From an uncultured Ruminococcus sp. (GTDB lineage Bacteria; Bacillota; Clostridia; Oscillospirales; CAG-272), in NCBI GenBank assembly GCA_902797125.1, contig CADBRS010000221.1, forward strand, positions 1 through 9,056: a stretch of 9,056 bases of DNA, in the 5' to 3' direction. The position numbers were made by a program, and so were the translations under genes. Below are positions 8,501 to 9,056 of the stretch, piece by piece. Each line of letters begins with the position of its first letter. The first letter of the stretch is position 1. The notes below the pieces were generated by a model. The model had not been told where the DNA came from, ran no database searches, and worked only from the letters and a program-made list of their open reading frames with translations.

Positions 8501-8674
8501 GAGACAGAGCGGACGGTCGCGGAAACCGACATCCGGCTTCCTGAAGGGGCAAAGAAGGTCTATCTGACCAACATGCTTGAAGATGTCAAGGAAGAACTGA
8601 AGATTCGATCCGACAAGACCGTACATCTTTCGTTCCGTCCGTTCGAGATCAAGACTATCATGATCAAATTCTGA
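5576..8674 (+). CDS. Glycoside hydrolase family 38 alpha-mannosidase, cytoplasmic
   Basis: A 1032-residue retaining alpha-mannosidase that removes alpha-linked mannose from oligosaccharides. Its length fits the Ams1/Man2C1-like cytosolic type. An N-terminal beta-rich domain (about 1-250) precedes the catalytic domain. Catalytic features are GHSHMDTAWLWP (262-273), with His265 and Asp267 as predicted zinc ligands; WLPDTFGYS (374-382), with Asp377 as the likely nucleophile; the glycine-rich GFGDGGGGP (462-470); and QFHDILPGSS (571-580), with His573 as the third metal ligand. A middle helical region and C-terminal beta-domains follow to the end, and the frame is uninterrupted. AAAGGAGA at 5562-5569 supports the start. 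There is no signal peptide, so its substrate must be imported. It is the last gene of a two-gene unit with the isomerase-like protein. Linkage specificity (alpha-1,2, 1,3 or 1,6) cannot be predicted from sequence alone. Confidence 0.95.
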   Translation: MTYNEYDGRLYEKMDRINRIYEGRMFNRVGELGDVVGFETKDHLRQVPEKGWKELPSGTVWGGEYGNLWTRGTYTIRKEDIGKNLYILPETGAQEGLVFVNGKPVGSLNQARGGPDGHYSVWMAKPKKAGETFQVAIDNYAWHYVPGCSPYENYGQDTVPDSSFKKTYSGIYICVRDDEIFYFTYALRNLIQMARVLSDENVLKFEAQKTVQQIHSFLCMDPIHRDYDVWHDSILQANQVLRAFYAKAKKENPYRGYVGILGHSHMDTAWLWPYTETIRKCARTYANALSMMDRYPEYRFIQSSALHCDWMRTEYPTIFEDMKKRVAEGRYEVNGGVWVECDCNITSGELMIRQFLKGQEFYREYFNKTTDSFWLPDTFGYSAAIPQIMKGCEVDYFYTTKMAWNDLNRFPYETFMWSGIDGTEVLTHLNQIHCSPDVATLTNALRGIQDKKDCPDRLVTFGFGDGGGGPNEQMIEDARITTSFGGGPKVEYTTASDFMKRLEKTCADLPVYKGELYLEKHRGTLTQAHDNKRNNRKAEFALQLFELLNVLSGKPMNRRNDELVKVILKNQFHDILPGSSIQIVNEMSRKEFAELFKAFKAEEDSYLNDMIKPDQGTIYALNPLSFDRSDLIVTDGEIPGIEGYETECFRDLDGNAKTAIGQVTVPAYGSLTLTIAKKKGKKKSPFKYAGDTLETPRYRVVFDPSGSISTLFHKEAGREVRRPGSAPLNSLYVYEDVPVEWDNWDIDLDANDTVQIEKRLISSEVVADGPLFFTIRNRYQIGFASTVIQDVVFYAQSDRIDFVTRMDWKEKRVLLKAGFDVDVLADIASHEIQYGHVQRTTKRNTKLDAGQFEVCNHKWSDISDTRFGVALLNDCKYGISVNGSDMRLSLHRGGCRPDASGDEGVHDCTYSLLPHIGALSTGNVICPAYELNVPIVSGRGELTRPSYLTVSSDHVICEALKPADKIKKAVVARFYETERTVAETDIRLPEGAKKVYLTNMLEDVKEELKIRSDKTVHLSFRPFEIKTIMIKF

Positions 8675-8713
8675 CATTCAGCAGCCGCTGTAACCGAATA
8701 TCAAAAAGGATCC

Positions 8714-8762
8714 GGAACGCTGCGCCTTGACGTGCGTTCCCATCGGAATCAGTAGACGCACG
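8714..8762. repeat. Overlapping inverted repeats downstream of the mannosidase gene
   Basis: Two perfect 7-bp inverted repeats overlap. GGAACGC (8714-8720) pairs with GCGTTCC (8734-8740). CGTGCGT (8731-8737) pairs with ACGCACG (8756-8762). They share bases 8734-8737, so the two hairpins are mutually exclusive in RNA. A smaller TTCC/GGAA hairpin lies inside the second. Neither is followed by a T-tract, so neither is a standard terminator. Confidence 0.5.
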
Positions 8763-8769
8763 AGTAGAC
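8751..8769. repeat. Short direct repeat AGTAGAC
   Basis: AGTAGAC occurs at 8751-8757 and again at 8763-8769, so the starts are 12 bases apart. The first copy overlaps the right arm of the preceding inverted repeat. It could be a binding-site pair or chance; there is no further copy nearby. Confidence 0.35.
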
Positions 8770-8815
8770 CCTCGCCATTGCTCTATATTCCTAGTTGCTG
8801 ACATAAGTTTACTAA

Positions 8816-8840
8816 ACCTTAAAAAACAAGGGCGTTTTTT
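8816..8840. terminator. Weak terminator candidate for the mannosidase unit
   Basis: CCTT (8817-8820) and AAGG (8828-8831) can close a small hairpin followed by GCGTTTTTT (8832-8840). Alternatively AAAAAAC (8821-8827) pairs with GTTTTTT (8834-8840) around a 6-base loop. Either stem is weak. It is the only T-tract with a hairpin downstream of the mannosidase stop, about 145 bases away, and it could work in either direction. Confidence 0.35.
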
Positions 8841-8924
8841 CGATTGTATTTGACATGGGTGGCACTTTAAGCAATAGACAAACCTGAATCTCAGCATCAG
8901 AAATAGATTTTTAAAAGTGAACAT

Positions 8925-9016
8925 ATTTGCCTCTTTTTTGTACTTTACAGCAATTTGAACTTGTGCTACACTATAATTTCGATTCTCAGGGCGGAAGTTA
9001 TTATACAGAGGCAAAT
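8925..9016. repeat. 10-bp inverted repeat in the AT-rich tail
   Basis: ATTTGCCTCT (8925-8934) is perfectly complementary to AGAGGCAAAT (9007-9016), with 72 bases between the arms. A consensus TATAAT lies between them. It could be an operator pair, a terminal repeat of a small element, or a long-range RNA stem. There is no transposase or flanking duplication to decide. Confidence 0.45.
8972..8977 (+). promoter_or_regulatory. Perfect -10 hexamer, possible promoter of a gene beyond the right edge
   Basis: TATAAT is present, but no good -35 lies at 16-18 bases. The nearest candidates are TTTACA at 8944-8949 (22-base spacing) and TTGAAC at 8955-8960 (11-base spacing). In such AT-rich DNA the match may be chance. 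Confidence 0.3.
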
Positions 9017-9056
9017 TTTACTGGTAATTACTATTCCAATAATCCTACAAATTCAA

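Larger units (their letters stand above)
8675..9056. other. 382-base region without a convincing gene
   Basis: No frame on either strand shows a recognisable protein with a ribosome binding site. The left part (to about 8780) is GC-moderate and full of small inverted and direct repeats. The right part is clearly more AT-rich, contains promoter-like motifs and a 10-bp inverted repeat, and lacks GATC from 8715 onward. A 116-codon minus-strand frame (8664-9014) starts with TTG, runs into the mannosidase 3' end and resembles nothing I know. The region may be the leader of a gene beyond the right edge, or the border of a mobile or horizontally acquired segment. Confidence 0.6.

Noticed and set aside
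8850..8878. Promoter from a perfect TTGACA at 8850-8855
   Set aside because: The hexamers at 16-18 bases downstream (CAATAG, AATAGA, ATAGAC) match the -10 consensus poorly, so a promoter cannot be supported.
8664..9014. 116-codon minus-strand frame in the tail
   Set aside because: It begins with TTG, has no ribosome binding site, runs into the mannosidase 3' end and crosses a sharp composition change. No family is recognisable.
8675..9056. tRNA, CRISPR array or riboswitch in the tail
   Set aside because: No cloverleaf, no regularly spaced repeats and no known riboswitch core could be made out by eye.

Overview
This 9056-base stretch reads as the chromosome of a strictly bacterial, probably anaerobic organism. 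It has moderate GC, purine-rich Shine-Dalgarno sites, very short intergenic gaps and every confident gene on the + strand. The gene set (coenzyme-B12-dependent diol/glycerol dehydratase accessory proteins, a DUF3737 protein, a MalY/PatB lyase and a cytoplasmic GH38 alpha-mannosidase) fits a gut- or rumen-type fermenter, most likely Bacillota. That assignment is inference, because there is no rRNA or other marker gene in the window.

Region 1 (1-2588) is a cobalamin-handling block. The C-terminal part of the large subunit of a diol/glycerol dehydratase reactivase runs in from the left edge. It overlaps by ATGA with the small reactivase subunit, and a two-domain PduO-type ATP:cob(I)alamin adenosyltransferase follows. 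Together these supply and renew adenosylcobalamin for a B12-dependent dehydratase whose structural genes should lie just left of the window. No microcompartment shell gene lies between the reactivase and PduO.

Region 2 (2611-4660) continues on the same strand with gaps of 22 and 4 bases. It holds a DUF3737 protein with a clear 20-residue beta-helix periodicity, then a MalY/PatB-type PLP-dependent C-S lyase. It ends in a strong rho-independent terminator at about 4669-4710.

Region 3 (about 4709-8674) is a second transcription unit with its own extended -10 promoter. It encodes a TIM-barrel sugar-phosphate isomerase/epimerase-like protein and a full-length GH38 alpha-mannosidase. The pair looks like an intracellular route for breaking down mannose-containing oligosaccharides. 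No transporter or regulator is visible in the window.

Region 4 (8675-9056) has no convincing gene. Its first half carries overlapping inverted and direct repeats. Its second half is much more AT-rich, lacks the GATC sites that are dense in the genes, and contains a 10-bp inverted repeat flanking a perfect TATAAT. It may be a regulatory region for a gene to the right, or the edge of foreign DNA. I found no RNA gene, CRISPR array or recognisable transposase. I see no clearly new system. The most open questions are the role of DUF3737 in this operon and the identity of the right-hand tail.
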